From: Rhizobium sp. SEMIA4064
Lineage (GTDB): Bacteria; Pseudomonadota; Alphaproteobacteria; Rhizobiales; Rhizobiaceae
NCBI RefSeq assembly: GCF_003025035.1
Contig: NZ_PYJN01000001.1
Location: 248,549-312,548, forward strand
DNA: 64,000 nt
Direction: 5' to 3'
Positions 9,602-18,017 of the stretch are shown here, one piece after another (the stretch's first letter is position 1; the number at the start of each line of letters is the position of its first letter). Below the pieces are notes generated by a model, which saw only the letters and a list, made by a program, of their open reading frames with translations, did no database searches and had not been told where the DNA came from. Position numbers and translations under genes: made by a program.

Positions 9602-10549
9602 CTACTGCACACTCCGCCCCACCCGTTTGAACAGCGACCACTTGCCGCCCTCCCAGCGATATTGATCCGGCGAGATCACATAGGGCACGTCGCTGAGATC
9701 GGCGCTGATCAGTTCGAGGAGTTGCAGTCCTTGAACGTCGTTTTCGTGAGTGAAGAAGACCTTGTCCCGTGACAGGAAGGCCGCGATCGGTGCTGCACCG
9801 CCGGATTGGTCCTGTATCTGGGCCCAGAATTTTGGCAGGAAGGCGACGCTGGATTCAAACTGGCCGTCGATCTCGACATATTGAAACCGACTGCGTTTGG
9901 CGACCTGTACGCCGGTCTTAGTGAGAAATTTATGGAGATTGGCCTGCGCCGTCTCCGCCAGTTCGCCGACGTCGATGCCCCAGTCGTCCAATGCGTTGGT
10001 CATCACATAGCTGACCGCGGTCTCGCCATTGACGACAAAAAGCCTGACAAGATTCTCGGCTTCATCGAGATAGACGAATTGCGGCGGATCGGGTTCGTCC
10101 TTGACTGCCTGTATCATCTGCCGCCGTGCGACGTCGACGAAGCTGCGCGATTTCAGCACCGGCAGCACCTTGTCGAGCTCATCGCCGCCTTCCAGGGCTT
10201 CGGTCATGTTCAGATAGTTGAGCAGAGCCTGAGCACGCGCTTGTCCCTTCTTTTCACGCAGCGCCAATAGCGCGTTGCTCAAGAATTTCGTCATTGTGTC
10301 GCCGTTGCGGCTATGCAGCGTCAGGCTGCCGGCGCCGGGATCATAGTCGACTTTGACCACTTCGCCGAAAAATGGCAGGCGCTCTTGCAGGTAGGCGGCA
10401 AAGCGGGCCTCGTCTTGCAGCGCTTCGTCTGGGATGTTGAGATCGAGGCTCTTGATCGCCGACGTCCCGGCGGGCTGTGGGGCTGGCGGCTCAATCTGCG
10501 CGTCCGGTCGTTTGGCTCCGCCGAAGAGCTTTTTCAGGAAGTTGAACAC
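9602..10549 (-). CDS. DUF1444 family protein
   Basis: Cytoplasmic protein of the DUF1444 (YtpQ-like) family, 315 residues from the chosen start. An in-frame start 66 bases upstream exists, but the GTG at 10549 gives the natural N-terminus VFNFLKKLFGG and has GGGGA about ten bases before it. After a basic N-terminus and a Pro-rich linker (PAPQPAGTSA) comes the conserved region, including LNYLNMTEALEG and VYLDEAENLVRLFVVN. The molecular function of the family is unknown. The gene is divergent from the MscS-type channel gene, with about 160 bases between the starts. Confidence 0.75.
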   Translation of the reverse strand: MFNFLKKLFGGAKRPDAQIEPPAPQPAGTSAIKSLDLNIPDEALQDEARFAAYLQERLPFFGEVVKVDYDPGAGSLTLHSRNGDTMTKFLSNALLALREKKGQARAQALLNYLNMTEALEGGDELDKVLPVLKSRSFVDVARRQMIQAVKDEPDPPQFVYLDEAENLVRLFVVNGETAVSYVMTNALDDWGIDVGELAETAQANLHKFLTKTGVQVAKRSRFQYVEIDGQFESSVAFLPKFWAQIQDQSGGAAPIAAFLSRDKVFFTHENDVQGLQLLELISADLSDVPYVISPDQYRWEGGKWSLFKRVGRSVQ

Positions 10550-10711
10550 GCGAACATCCCCAAACGGTATCGCTGCAAGCCTAGCGTGCCCCCGGCTCAT
10601 GCGCAATGCCAGCATCTAATTGATTGCATGACTTGCGTAAGCGACTGCTTTTCCGCACTAAAATGGCGTATAGTTTGCAAAAACGGGCCGATTGCGAGAG
10701 GGGCAGCGCAT

Positions 10712-12874
10712 ATGAGTATTGTCGGGGGTGGCAGACGGTCGATTGGCGCGCTGCTTCTATGTCTTATTGCTTTTTCAGTACCGGCCGTGGTCCACGCGCA
10801 AAGCGCGGCTGAGCCATCGGTTGCCGCGCCGCCCCCGGAAAAGGTCCGAGAACTCATTCAGTTGATGAATGAGCCTGACGTCAAGCAGTGGCTTACGTCG
10901 CAGCTCAATGCCAAGCCTGCTTCCGCGGACAAGCCTGCCTCCGGCGGCGGTCAGATGTCGGAATTGTCGGATACCCTTGGCCATACGCGGCGGCACTTGG
11001 AGCTAGTGTCTGGTGCAGCGATGACGTTGCCTTCCGAGGTGATGACGGCCACTATGAAGCTTGAAAACGAAGGTGAGGCGGCCGGCCGGCTGCGCATCGG
11101 CATCCAGGCACTGGTGCTGTTTTTCTTCGGTCTGGTGGCCGAACTGGTGGTGGCGCGCCTGATCAACGCCAAGCATATGCAGCTTACCGAAAGGGCGGCT
11201 GGGGTCGAGACCGAATTGCAGGCGGCGCGCTTTCAGTTCATGGGCGGCGTGGTGCCGGCCATCGTCCACGGCGTGGCTATGCTGGTTCCGCTGCTCATCT
11301 TCGACTGGCCGCCGATCATCGAAAGTTTTGCGATCGCCTGCGTGATCGCGATTGTCTCCATGCGGCTGGCGGTTTCGCTCGGTAGATTGTTGATGGAGTT
11401 GATCGCGATGCGTCGGGCGAGCGATGTTCTCGACGAGGATGGCGGCGCCGCGCGTATCGCCGAGCGGCGGCGGGTTGCGAAATACTGGTATAGGCGAGGC
11501 ACGCTGTTCGTCATCTATTTTGCCTGCGGCTGGGCGGTGATCCAGGCCATGCTGCCGCTTGGCTTCTCCGATGGCGCCCGCGCTCTTGTCGGCTATACGC
11601 TTGGCATCGGCCTGTTCCTGATTGCCGTCGAGGCAGTCTGGGCGCGCCCTGCGCATCCTGGAGCGAACGGCAGAAAGGTCATCTCATGGCTGTTGACGAT
11701 CTATTTCGCCGCGCTTTGGTGCCTGTGGGTGACCGGCTTTAATGGCCTGCTCTGGCTTGGCATCTACGCCATTCTGCTGCCGCGCGCGCTCTCTGTGTCC
11801 TCGCGGGCGGTGGAGGCGCTGCATGATGCGGCCAGCGGCGTTCTTGGTGCCGGCAAGCTTGCGACGGTGATGCTGGACCGCGGCGTCCGTGCGGTCATCA
11901 TCGCGCTTGCCGCCCTCTGGCTCGGACACATGCTCGGTGTCGAGGCAGCCATGATGATGAGGCAGCCTGAATCCACGATCGACCGCGTGGCCCGCGGCAT
12001 CCTCGGCGGCATCGTCATTCTGCTGGCCGCCGATTTGCTCTGGCATCTATCGAAAACCTACATCAACGGCAAACTGTCGGCATCCGCGCCGCTCGTCAAC
12101 GACAGCGAGGAGATGAGGGCCCGGCGCGCCCGGCTGCACACGCTGCTGCCGATCTTCCGCAATATCCTTGCCGTTGTCATCGGCATCATCGCCATCATGA
12201 TGGTGCTGTCGGGTCTCGGCATCGAGATCGGGCCGCTGATCGCCGGTGCCGGCGTGGTTGGCGTCGCTGTCGGTTTCGGCGCGCAGACCATTGTCAAGGA
12301 TGTCATCAGCGGCATCTTCTATCTCTGGGACGATGCCTTCCGCATCGGCGAATATATCGAAAGCGGCAATCACAAGGGCGTGGTGGAATCCTTCAGTCTT
12401 CGCTCCGTGAAACTTCGCCATCAGCGCGGTCCGCTGGCGACGGTTCCCTTCGGTGCGCTCGGAGCGGTCAACAACATGAACCGCGACTGGGCGATCGACA
12501 AGATCATCCTGAAGGTCACCTACGACACCGATCTCGCGAAGACCAAGCGCATCATCAAGGAGATCGGCCAGCGGTTGCTCGACGATCCGGAACTGGCACC
12601 CAACATCATCCAGACACTGAAGATGAAGGGCGTCGAGCAGTTCGGCGATTTCGCGATCGAGATCAGGCTGGCGATCACCACCAAGCCCGGCGAAGTTTCC
12701 GTCATCCGCCGCAACGCCCTGGCGATGATCAAGCAGGCCTTCGATGAAAACGACATCCATTTTGCGTTCCCGACTGTGCAGGTTGCAAGCGAGAAGGATG
12801 CGGCCGCCGCGGCTGCCCGCCAGGTGATCGAGATGCGGACCGCAGGCATCGAAGGCGAACAACAGGCGGGCTAG
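10712..12874 (+). CDS. MscS-family mechanosensitive ion channel
   Basis: Inner-membrane channel that opens under membrane tension to release solutes on hypo-osmotic shock. The frame is open for 400 bases upstream, but the ATG at 10712 follows GAGAGGGGC and begins a clear signal peptide (LLLCLIAFSVPAVVHA, cut after HAQ near residue 30); this gives 720 residues. A periplasmic N-terminal part (about 30-120) is followed by about ten hydrophobic segments and the MscS pore/beta domain near 510-600, with GVAVGFGAQTIVKD and YLWDDAFRIGEYI, then an alpha/beta C-terminal part. Length and extra helices place it in the larger MscM/YbdG-like branch. It probably stands alone. Confidence 0.92.
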   Translation: MSIVGGGRRSIGALLLCLIAFSVPAVVHAQSAAEPSVAAPPPEKVRELIQLMNEPDVKQWLTSQLNAKPASADKPASGGGQMSELSDTLGHTRRHLELVSGAAMTLPSEVMTATMKLENEGEAAGRLRIGIQALVLFFFGLVAELVVARLINAKHMQLTERAAGVETELQAARFQFMGGVVPAIVHGVAMLVPLLIFDWPPIIESFAIACVIAIVSMRLAVSLGRLLMELIAMRRASDVLDEDGGAARIAERRRVAKYWYRRGTLFVIYFACGWAVIQAMLPLGFSDGARALVGYTLGIGLFLIAVEAVWARPAHPGANGRKVISWLLTIYFAALWCLWVTGFNGLLWLGIYAILLPRALSVSSRAVEALHDAASGVLGAGKLATVMLDRGVRAVIIALAALWLGHMLGVEAAMMMRQPESTIDRVARGILGGIVILLAADLLWHLSKTYINGKLSASAPLVNDSEEMRARRARLHTLLPIFRNILAVVIGIIAIMMVLSGLGIEIGPLIAGAGVVGVAVGFGAQTIVKDVISGIFYLWDDAFRIGEYIESGNHKGVVESFSLRSVKLRHQRGPLATVPFGALGAVNNMNRDWAIDKIILKVTYDTDLAKTKRIIKEIGQRLLDDPELAPNIIQTLKMKGVEQFGDFAIEIRLAITTKPGEVSVIRRNALAMIKQAFDENDIHFAFPTVQVASEKDAAAAAARQVIEMRTAGIEGEQQAG

Positions 12875-12941
12875 AGCAATTCCAGGAAAAGAGAGCGGGC
12901 AAGCGATTTCGTGAAACGCTAGCCCGCTCTAGCAGTCGGCC
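12871..12941. repeat. Intergenic palindromic repeat between converging genes
   Basis: Begins with a 21-base block (12871-12891, containing AGAGCAATTCCAGGAAAAG) that recurs identically in inverted orientation at 50141-50161. It continues with a strong hairpin: AGAGCGGGC (12892-12900) pairs with GCCCGCTCT (12922-12930), with inner AGCG/CGCT pairs. It fills the gap between the channel gene and the SDR gene, whose 3' ends meet here, so it may also act as a bidirectional terminator. It resembles the mosaic intergenic elements of rhizobia in style. Confidence 0.75.
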
Positions 12942-13670
12942 TCAGAAGGTCTCCTTATAGGGGCGCAGGTCGATCTCCTGCGTCCAGGCGGAGGGATGCT
13001 GGCGGTGGATATGCCAGTAGGTCTCAGCGATGGCATCGATGTTGAGCAGCGTGTCGGCCTGCACGTCCGGCCGCCTTGATCGCAATCTTTCGCCGTCGAT
13101 GCCGCCATCGATGATGGTGTGGGCGACATGCAGGCCGAGCGGCCCGAATTCCCGTGCCATGCTCTGGCTGATCATCCTCAAGCCTGCCTTGGCGGCGGCG
13201 AACTGCGCAAATCCGGCCTTGCCGCGCAGGCTCGCCGAGGCGCCGGTAAAGATCACCGTGCCGCGTCCGAGGGGGACGAGATGCCGGGCCGCCTCGCGCC
13301 CGACGAGGAAGCCGCCGAAGCAGCAGATGCGCCAGAATTCCTCGAACTCGGCGGCGGTGACACCGCGAAAGCCGATGTGGCGGTTAATGCCGGCGTTGAA
13401 AACGATGAAGTCGGGCGGATCAATGTCGTCCTGCGGCGCAAAGGCATGCTCGAACAGCCGCTTTACTGCCGCCTCGTCGGTCGCATCGGTTTCTATGGCT
13501 TCGGCGCTGCCGCCGGAGGCGTTGATGGCGTCGGCGATCTTGGTGATCTTTTCCAGCGTCCGGCTGGCGATGAAGACGTGGTAGCCTTTGTCGGCGAGCA
13601 GCCGGCAGAGGGCGGCACCGAGACCTTGTTCCGCTCCCACTCCAACGATGATGGCGCTTGGCGTGCTCAT
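12942..13670 (-). CDS. SDR-fold oxidoreductase-like protein lacking the catalytic Tyr
   Basis: Short-chain dehydrogenase/reductase of 242 residues. The nucleotide-binding motif is VGVGAEQGLGAAL near residue 10, the NAG-type motif appears as FNAGINR near 93, and the active-site Ser is in IFTGASASLRG near 140. The YxxxK motif reads FAAAK (near residue 160): the Tyr that normally donates the proton is Phe, confirmed from the DNA codon TTC. The Lys is kept. Such proteins may use another residue or have lost redox activity. The start overlaps the stop of the Old Yellow Enzyme gene by four bases, so the two are one operon. Confidence 0.85.
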   Translation of the reverse strand: MSTPSAIIVGVGAEQGLGAALCRLLADKGYHVFIASRTLEKITKIADAINASGGSAEAIETDATDEAAVKRLFEHAFAPQDDIDPPDFIVFNAGINRHIGFRGVTAAEFEEFWRICCFGGFLVGREAARHLVPLGRGTVIFTGASASLRGKAGFAQFAAAKAGLRMISQSMAREFGPLGLHVAHTIIDGGIDGERLRSRRPDVQADTLLNIDAIAETYWHIHRQHPSAWTQEIDLRPYKETF

Positions 13671-14788
13671 TCCGCTGCCTCCCTGGCGTCCAGTGTCGGA
13701 TAATCCGTATAGCCCTCCGTGCCGCCGCCGTAAAAGGTCGGGCGGTGATAGGAGTTGAGGCCCGCGCCGCGGCGAATGCGTTCCGGCAGATCGGGATTGG
13801 CTATGAACAGGCGGCCGAAGGCGATGGCATCGGCATGGCCGGCGGCAAGGGCCGCCTCGGCGGTTTCGGGCTTGAAATTGCCGGCGGCGATCAAGGTTCC
13901 CGACCAGGCGGGGCGGAAGAGCTCGGCTGCCGACGGTACGTTCTTGTGGTCGACTTCGGCTTGGCCTGCACCGCTGGCGCGCGGCTCGATCAGATGCAGA
14001 TAGGCAAGATGCAGACGGTCGAGCTCTCGAATGACATGACCGTAGAGCCGCAGTGGATCGTCCTCGCCGCTGTCGTTGGCAATGCCGAAGGGAGAGAGGC
14101 GGACACCGACGCGATCCGAACCCCAGAGCCTGGATACTTCTTCGATCACTTCGAGCAGCAGGCGTGTCCGGTTCTCGATCGATCCGCCATATTGGTCGGT
14201 GCGGTGGTTCGAACGGGCCTGCAGGAATTGTTCGATTAGATAGCCGTTGGCGCCATGGATTTCGACGCCGTCGAAACCGGCCTCCTTCGCATTGGCCGCG
14301 GCCTGGCCATAGACGTCGATCAGTAGCGGCATCAGATCGGTATCGATCGCCTGCGGTGTCTCAAAGGGCACGCGTTCGAATGATGCCGTGAAAGCATTTC
14401 CGGAAGCCGCGATCGCCGAGGGGGCGCATGGCGGAAGGCCACCGGGCTGATGCGAGGAATGGGAAATGCGGCCGACATGCCAGAGCTGGAGGAATATTCG
14501 GCCGCGCTTGGCATGAACCGCATCGGTGACCGCTTTCCAGCCGGCGATCTGCTCCGGCGTATGGATGCCCGGCGTTGCCGGCATGCCCTGTCCGCTCGGC
14601 GAAATCTGCGAGCCTTCGGAAATGATCAACCCACCAGGCGAGGCGCGCTGCGCATAATATTCGGCGTTCATGGCGGAAGGCACATTGCCCGGCTGGCTTG
14701 CCCGCATGCGCGTCAACGGCGCCATGACGACGCGATGCGCCAGTTCGTAAGGACCGACGGCGAGCGGCGAAAATAAGGTAGCTGTCAT
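13667..14788 (-). CDS. Old Yellow Enzyme family alkene reductase
   Basis: FMN-dependent NADH:flavin oxidoreductase of 373 residues, which reduces activated C=C bonds or nitro compounds (NemA/XenB-like). The protein begins with the typical LFSPLAVGPYELAHRVVMAPLTR. It has the substrate-binding pair in FDGVEIHGANGYL near residue 175 (His-x-x-Asn type) and the family block RTDQYGGSIENRTR near 197. Near the C-terminus AFGRLFIANPDLPERI binds FMN phosphate. It is first in a two-gene operon with the SDR protein. A 14-base perfect palindrome lies about 80 bases upstream of its start, a plausible operator. The physiological substrate cannot be read from sequence. Confidence 0.93.
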   Translation of the reverse strand: MTATLFSPLAVGPYELAHRVVMAPLTRMRASQPGNVPSAMNAEYYAQRASPGGLIISEGSQISPSGQGMPATPGIHTPEQIAGWKAVTDAVHAKRGRIFLQLWHVGRISHSSHQPGGLPPCAPSAIAASGNAFTASFERVPFETPQAIDTDLMPLLIDVYGQAAANAKEAGFDGVEIHGANGYLIEQFLQARSNHRTDQYGGSIENRTRLLLEVIEEVSRLWGSDRVGVRLSPFGIANDSGEDDPLRLYGHVIRELDRLHLAYLHLIEPRASGAGQAEVDHKNVPSAAELFRPAWSGTLIAAGNFKPETAEAALAAGHADAIAFGRLFIANPDLPERIRRGAGLNSYHRPTFYGGGTEGYTDYPTLDAREAAE

Positions 14789-14870
14789 GAAATCTCCTGC
14801 CTGGAGCGGATTTTGCTCCCTGGGCGGACGGGCCGATCAGCGGCGGTTCGGTCGGGGGAACATTCGAAAT

Positions 14871-14901
14871 ATGATGATCATCATTTATCCGAACAATCGG
14901 A
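14871..14901. promoter_or_regulatory. Palindromes upstream of the OYE/SDR operon
   Basis: ATGATGATCATCAT at 14871-14884 is a perfect 14-base palindrome. TCCGA (14888-14892) and TCGGA (14897-14901) form a second small inverted repeat. They lie in the gap between the Old Yellow Enzyme gene start and the 3' end of the hydrolase gene. OYE genes are often under TetR- or ArsR-type repressors that bind such sites, but no regulator gene is adjacent, so this is a candidate only. Confidence 0.4.
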
Positions 14902-14958
14902 CGCGCGCAACCAAATCCCGCGCAAACAAGACTCGATGGTGACGAACGCTGCCGGAGG

Positions 14959-15765
14959 CTACGCCGCAATCTTGCGAAGGAAAGCCAATATCGTATCGTT
15001 GAACTGTGCCGGCCGCTGCAGCGGCGCGAAATGGCTGACGCCGGAAAGCAGGATGAACTCGGCACCGGGGATGCTGCGGGCGAGATGGTCGGCATGCTCG
15101 CGCTTGATGAATTCGTCGTGTTCGCTGTGGACGATTGCGACGGGTACGTCGATCTCCGCGAGATCGGAGGCGGAATAGTTCGGCTCCGTCCGCTGCATCA
15201 GGCCGACCGCCTGAACGAAGGCGTCGAACTGATCCGGCGTCGCCGACAAGGCGGCATAATCCTTCACATGCCGGGAAAAGCAGCGGTCGATGATCGGCGT
15301 TGGCACGAATCCCTTCGTGCCGCTGGGGTCCATGTTGCATGCGAAATAGAAAACGCCGGCAATGCGCGCCGGATTGGTCCTCGCGAGGATCAAACCGGTG
15401 CACGCCCCATCGCTCCATCCGACGACGGCTGCCTTTTCGATGCGCAGCCTGTCCATCACCGCCAAGACGTCCGACGCCATCAGTTCATAGCTATAGGGCC
15501 GCACATCGCGCGTGCTGCGCCCATGGCCGCGGCTGTCGATGACGACTGCCCGGTAGCCGGCTTCGATCAAGGCCGGAACCTGGTACCCCCAATTGCCGCT
15601 GTTCCCGAGACCGCCATGCAGCAGGATCACCGGCATGCCCGCGCCATAGGCCGCATACCAGATGCGGGCGCCGTCGTGTTCGACATAACCCTGGACATCC
15701 GCGGCCGGCAGCGCCGCCGCGCCATCTGCGGCAAATTTTTCGAGATCGTCGTCCTGGAATTCCAT
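14959..15765 (-). CDS. Alpha/beta-fold hydrolase
   Basis: Hydrolase of 268 residues. The frame is open further upstream, but the ATG at 15765 follows GGAGG at good spacing and gives the natural start MEFQDDDLEKF. The catalytic triad is visible: nucleophile Ser in VVGWSDGACTG (about residue 125), acid Asp in VHSEHDEF (about 218) and His in SGVSHFAPLQ (about 246). The oxyanion-hole segment is LLHGGLGNSGNWGYQ. The fold covers esterases, haloalkane-type and C-C hydrolases; nothing visible fixes the substrate. It is transcribed toward the OYE operon, just downstream of the TauE/SafE gene. Confidence 0.88.
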   Translation of the reverse strand: MEFQDDDLEKFAADGAAALPAADVQGYVEHDGARIWYAAYGAGMPVILLHGGLGNSGNWGYQVPALIEAGYRAVVIDSRGHGRSTRDVRPYSYELMASDVLAVMDRLRIEKAAVVGWSDGACTGLILARTNPARIAGVFYFACNMDPSGTKGFVPTPIIDRCFSRHVKDYAALSATPDQFDAFVQAVGLMQRTEPNYSASDLAEIDVPVAIVHSEHDEFIKREHADHLARSIPGAEFILLSGVSHFAPLQRPAQFNDTILAFLRKIAA

Positions 15766-15853
15766 GCTGATCCGCCTCCCTGACACCGCCCTTATATCGC
15801 ATGACGCCGTGAACTCGAAACCCGGAAGAGCGGCTTTGCCGGCCGATGTTGCG

Positions 15854-16603
15854 CTAGAAGAACGGGCGCAGGGCCAGCTCCGCACCGAGCAGGATGAGGG
15901 CTATCAGGAACCATCGGCGAAACGTTGCGGGGCTGACCCTCCGCCGGATCGCCTGTCCCAGCCACATTCCGAGCAGCGCCGGCGCGACAGCGAGAGAGGA
16001 CATCGCCAGATTGTCGAGCTGAAAAGCACCGCGCGAGGCCAAGCCGATCGCAAGCGCGATGGTCGAAACCGTGAAGGAAAGCCCGAGAGCCTGGATCAGA
16101 TCGTCCTTGCCCAATCCGAGAGCCTGCAGATAGGGAACGGCGGGAATGACGAGGACACCGGTGCCCCCGGTGACAGCGCCGGTCATCAGCCCGATCAGGG
16201 GCGATAGCCAGGGCTCCGCCCGCTTCGGCACGGCCAATTGCCGGGCAAATAGGGTATAGCCGGCATAGATCATCAGGGCGGTCCCGAGCGCCATCGTGGT
16301 CCAGCGAGTATTACCGCTCGCCAGAAGCGAGGAGGTGGCAACCGTGCTGATCAGGATACCGAGCAGCATGGCCCAAAGCCTGCCGGCGAGTGCAGCAAAA
16401 CGCGGTCCGGCGAATAATTGCCAGATATTGGAGACGAAGGACGGCACGATCAGCAGGGCCGCTGCCGCAACCGGCGGCATGATGGTGCCAAGCAACCCCA
16501 TGGCAACCGTCGGCAAGCCCATGCCGGTGACGCCCTTGACGATGCCGGCGAGAAAAAAGGTCAAGGCGGTGGCGAGGATCAGCCAGGAGGAATGATCGAA
16601 CAT
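15854..16603 (-). CDS. TauE/SafE-family membrane exporter
   Basis: Inner-membrane protein of the sulfite exporter TauE/SafE (DUF81) family, 249 residues from the chosen ATG, with about eight hydrophobic helices in two similar halves. The N-terminal helix carries the family pattern FLAGIVKGVTGMGLPTVAM, and the second half begins with IGLMTGAVTGGTGVLVIPAV. The family exports small anions or sulfonates; the cargo here is unknown. An in-frame ATG 36 bases upstream is also possible. The alpha/beta hydrolase gene lies 88 bases downstream on the same strand. Confidence 0.88.
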   Translation of the reverse strand: MFDHSSWLILATALTFFLAGIVKGVTGMGLPTVAMGLLGTIMPPVAAAALLIVPSFVSNIWQLFAGPRFAALAGRLWAMLLGILISTVATSSLLASGNTRWTTMALGTALMIYAGYTLFARQLAVPKRAEPWLSPLIGLMTGAVTGGTGVLVIPAVPYLQALGLGKDDLIQALGLSFTVSTIALAIGLASRGAFQLDNLAMSSLAVAPALLGMWLGQAIRRRVSPATFRRWFLIALILLGAELALRPFF

Positions 16604-16685
16604 GCCGCCAGTTGTGCCAAGTCTGCAGGCCGCACGCAATGCGGAATGGGTCCCTAATTGAGAATACCACTTGACCTCGATCGAA

Positions 16686-16727
16686 GATCGTATACGTTAT
16701 TCACATAAGGATATCGTATACGATATC
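16686..16727. promoter_or_regulatory. Pair of GTATAC-centred palindromes, likely GntR operators
   Basis: A perfect 18-base palindrome (GATATCGTATACGATATC, 16710-16727) and an imperfect copy (ATCGTATACGTT, 16687-16698) lie upstream of the racemase-family gene, with centres 26 bases apart. A third near-copy (ATCGTAGACGAT, 19809-19820) sits just upstream of the divergent GntR/FCD regulator gene. FCD-type GntR proteins commonly bind sites with a GTATAC or GT-N-AC core. The regulator probably represses both its own gene and the catabolic genes. Confidence 0.72.
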
Positions 16728-16835
16728 GATAGTTGACGCCCGGGGGGAACGAAAAGAATGCCCTGCGCCCATCGCGCTACAGGCACTCGTTCCCCACGAA
16801 ATCAAATGAACACTCAAGCACAGGGATCGGTCGAT

Positions 16836-17888
16836 ATGGGGTTCAAAAGAACAATTCACGCTGTTGATACGCACGCCGGCACGCCAATGCGCGTTGTCAC
16901 TGGGGGCATTCCGCACATCCCTGGGAACTCGGTCTACGAGAAGATGAAATGGCTTGAAAGCAACGACGATCAGCTACGCAAGCTGCTATTGCGTGAGCCG
17001 CGCGGCTATTCGGCGCATTGCTGCAATATCATCGTGCCGCCCTCCCATCCTGAAGCGGATGCTGGCTATGTGATCATGGAGCAGATCGAATATCCCGTGA
17101 TGTCTGGCGGCAATACCATTTCGGTGGTGACCGTATTGCTGGAAATGGGCATGCTTCCCATGAAAGAGCCCGTCACCGAGCTGGTTCTCGAGGCTCCCGC
17201 CGGACTGATCCGCGTCAAGGCGGAATGCAAAGACGGCAAGGTCAAGAACGTCACGTTCAAGAATGTTCCGGCATTTGCAGCCCACCTCGACGCTGTAATC
17301 GATGTGCCACATCTCGGTAAGGTCACTGTCGATGTTGGCTGGGGCGGGATGTTCTATGCCATCGCGGATGTCCGCCAGTTCCCTGGTCTTGAATTGATAC
17401 CGGAGTACGGCAGAGAGATTGCGCGCGTTTCATCGATGATCAGGCAGGCAGCCATCGAACAGTTGCCGGTCATGCATCCGGACTATCCGGGCGTGGGCAT
17501 CACGATCTCGCAGCTTTCCGGGCCGACAGACGACCCGAATGCCGACTGGAAAAATGCGGTGACGATGGCCTCGGGAGATTTTTCCTGGGACAATCCCGCC
17601 ACCTGGACCGGAGCACTTGATCGCTGCCCCTGTGGCACTGGCACCTGCGCAAAAATGGCCGTGCTGCATGCAAAAGGTGAATTGCCGCTTAATCAGGCGT
17701 TTCGACATCAAGGCATTCTGGGCAACATTTATACCGGTCGCCTTGTCGAAGAGGCAACAATCGGGGACAAGCGCGCCGTCGTCCCGACCGTCTCCGGTAC
17801 GAGCTGGATCTACGGATTGAATACAATTGTATTGGACAATGATGATCCGTTCACCGAGGGTTTCACAGTCGGAGATACCTGGGCCTAG
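16836..17888 (+). CDS. Proline racemase-family enzyme (hydroxyproline epimerase or dehydratase)
   Basis: Member of the family that contains proline racemase, 4-hydroxyproline 2-epimerase and trans-3-hydroxy-L-proline dehydratase; 350 residues from the ATG at 16836, which follows AGGGATCGG. Another in-frame ATG at 16758, after GGGGGGA, would add 26 residues. The second catalytic motif DRCPCGTGT keeps its Cys (residue 266). The first motif reads MSGGNT instead of MCGHNT, so Ser90 replaces Cys and Gly replaces His. Known dehydratases instead carry Cys first and Thr second, so this enzyme has a third, Ser/Cys pattern. The following gene is a probable pyrroline-carboxylate reductase, which favours hydroxyproline breakdown. 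Confidence 0.85.
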   Translation: MGFKRTIHAVDTHAGTPMRVVTGGIPHIPGNSVYEKMKWLESNDDQLRKLLLREPRGYSAHCCNIIVPPSHPEADAGYVIMEQIEYPVMSGGNTISVVTVLLEMGMLPMKEPVTELVLEAPAGLIRVKAECKDGKVKNVTFKNVPAFAAHLDAVIDVPHLGKVTVDVGWGGMFYAIADVRQFPGLELIPEYGREIARVSSMIRQAAIEQLPVMHPDYPGVGITISQLSGPTDDPNADWKNAVTMASGDFSWDNPATWTGALDRCPCGTGTCAKMAVLHAKGELPLNQAFRHQGILGNIYTGRLVEEATIGDKRAVVPTVSGTSWIYGLNTIVLDNDDPFTEGFTVGDTWA

Positions 17889-18017
17889 TCTCCAGGCTGG
17901 AAGCTGATATTTCATTCTATCCGAACTGGATGCCAGCGCACCAAATGGGGTGCTGGCACAACGCCAAGGCTGCTACAGATTCTAGCCAGCCGGACAAAAC
18001 GGAATTGGATATTTGAC

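Noticed and set aside
9557..9772. A plus-strand frame within the DUF1444 gene
   Set aside because: It is antisense to a conserved gene and has no support of its own.
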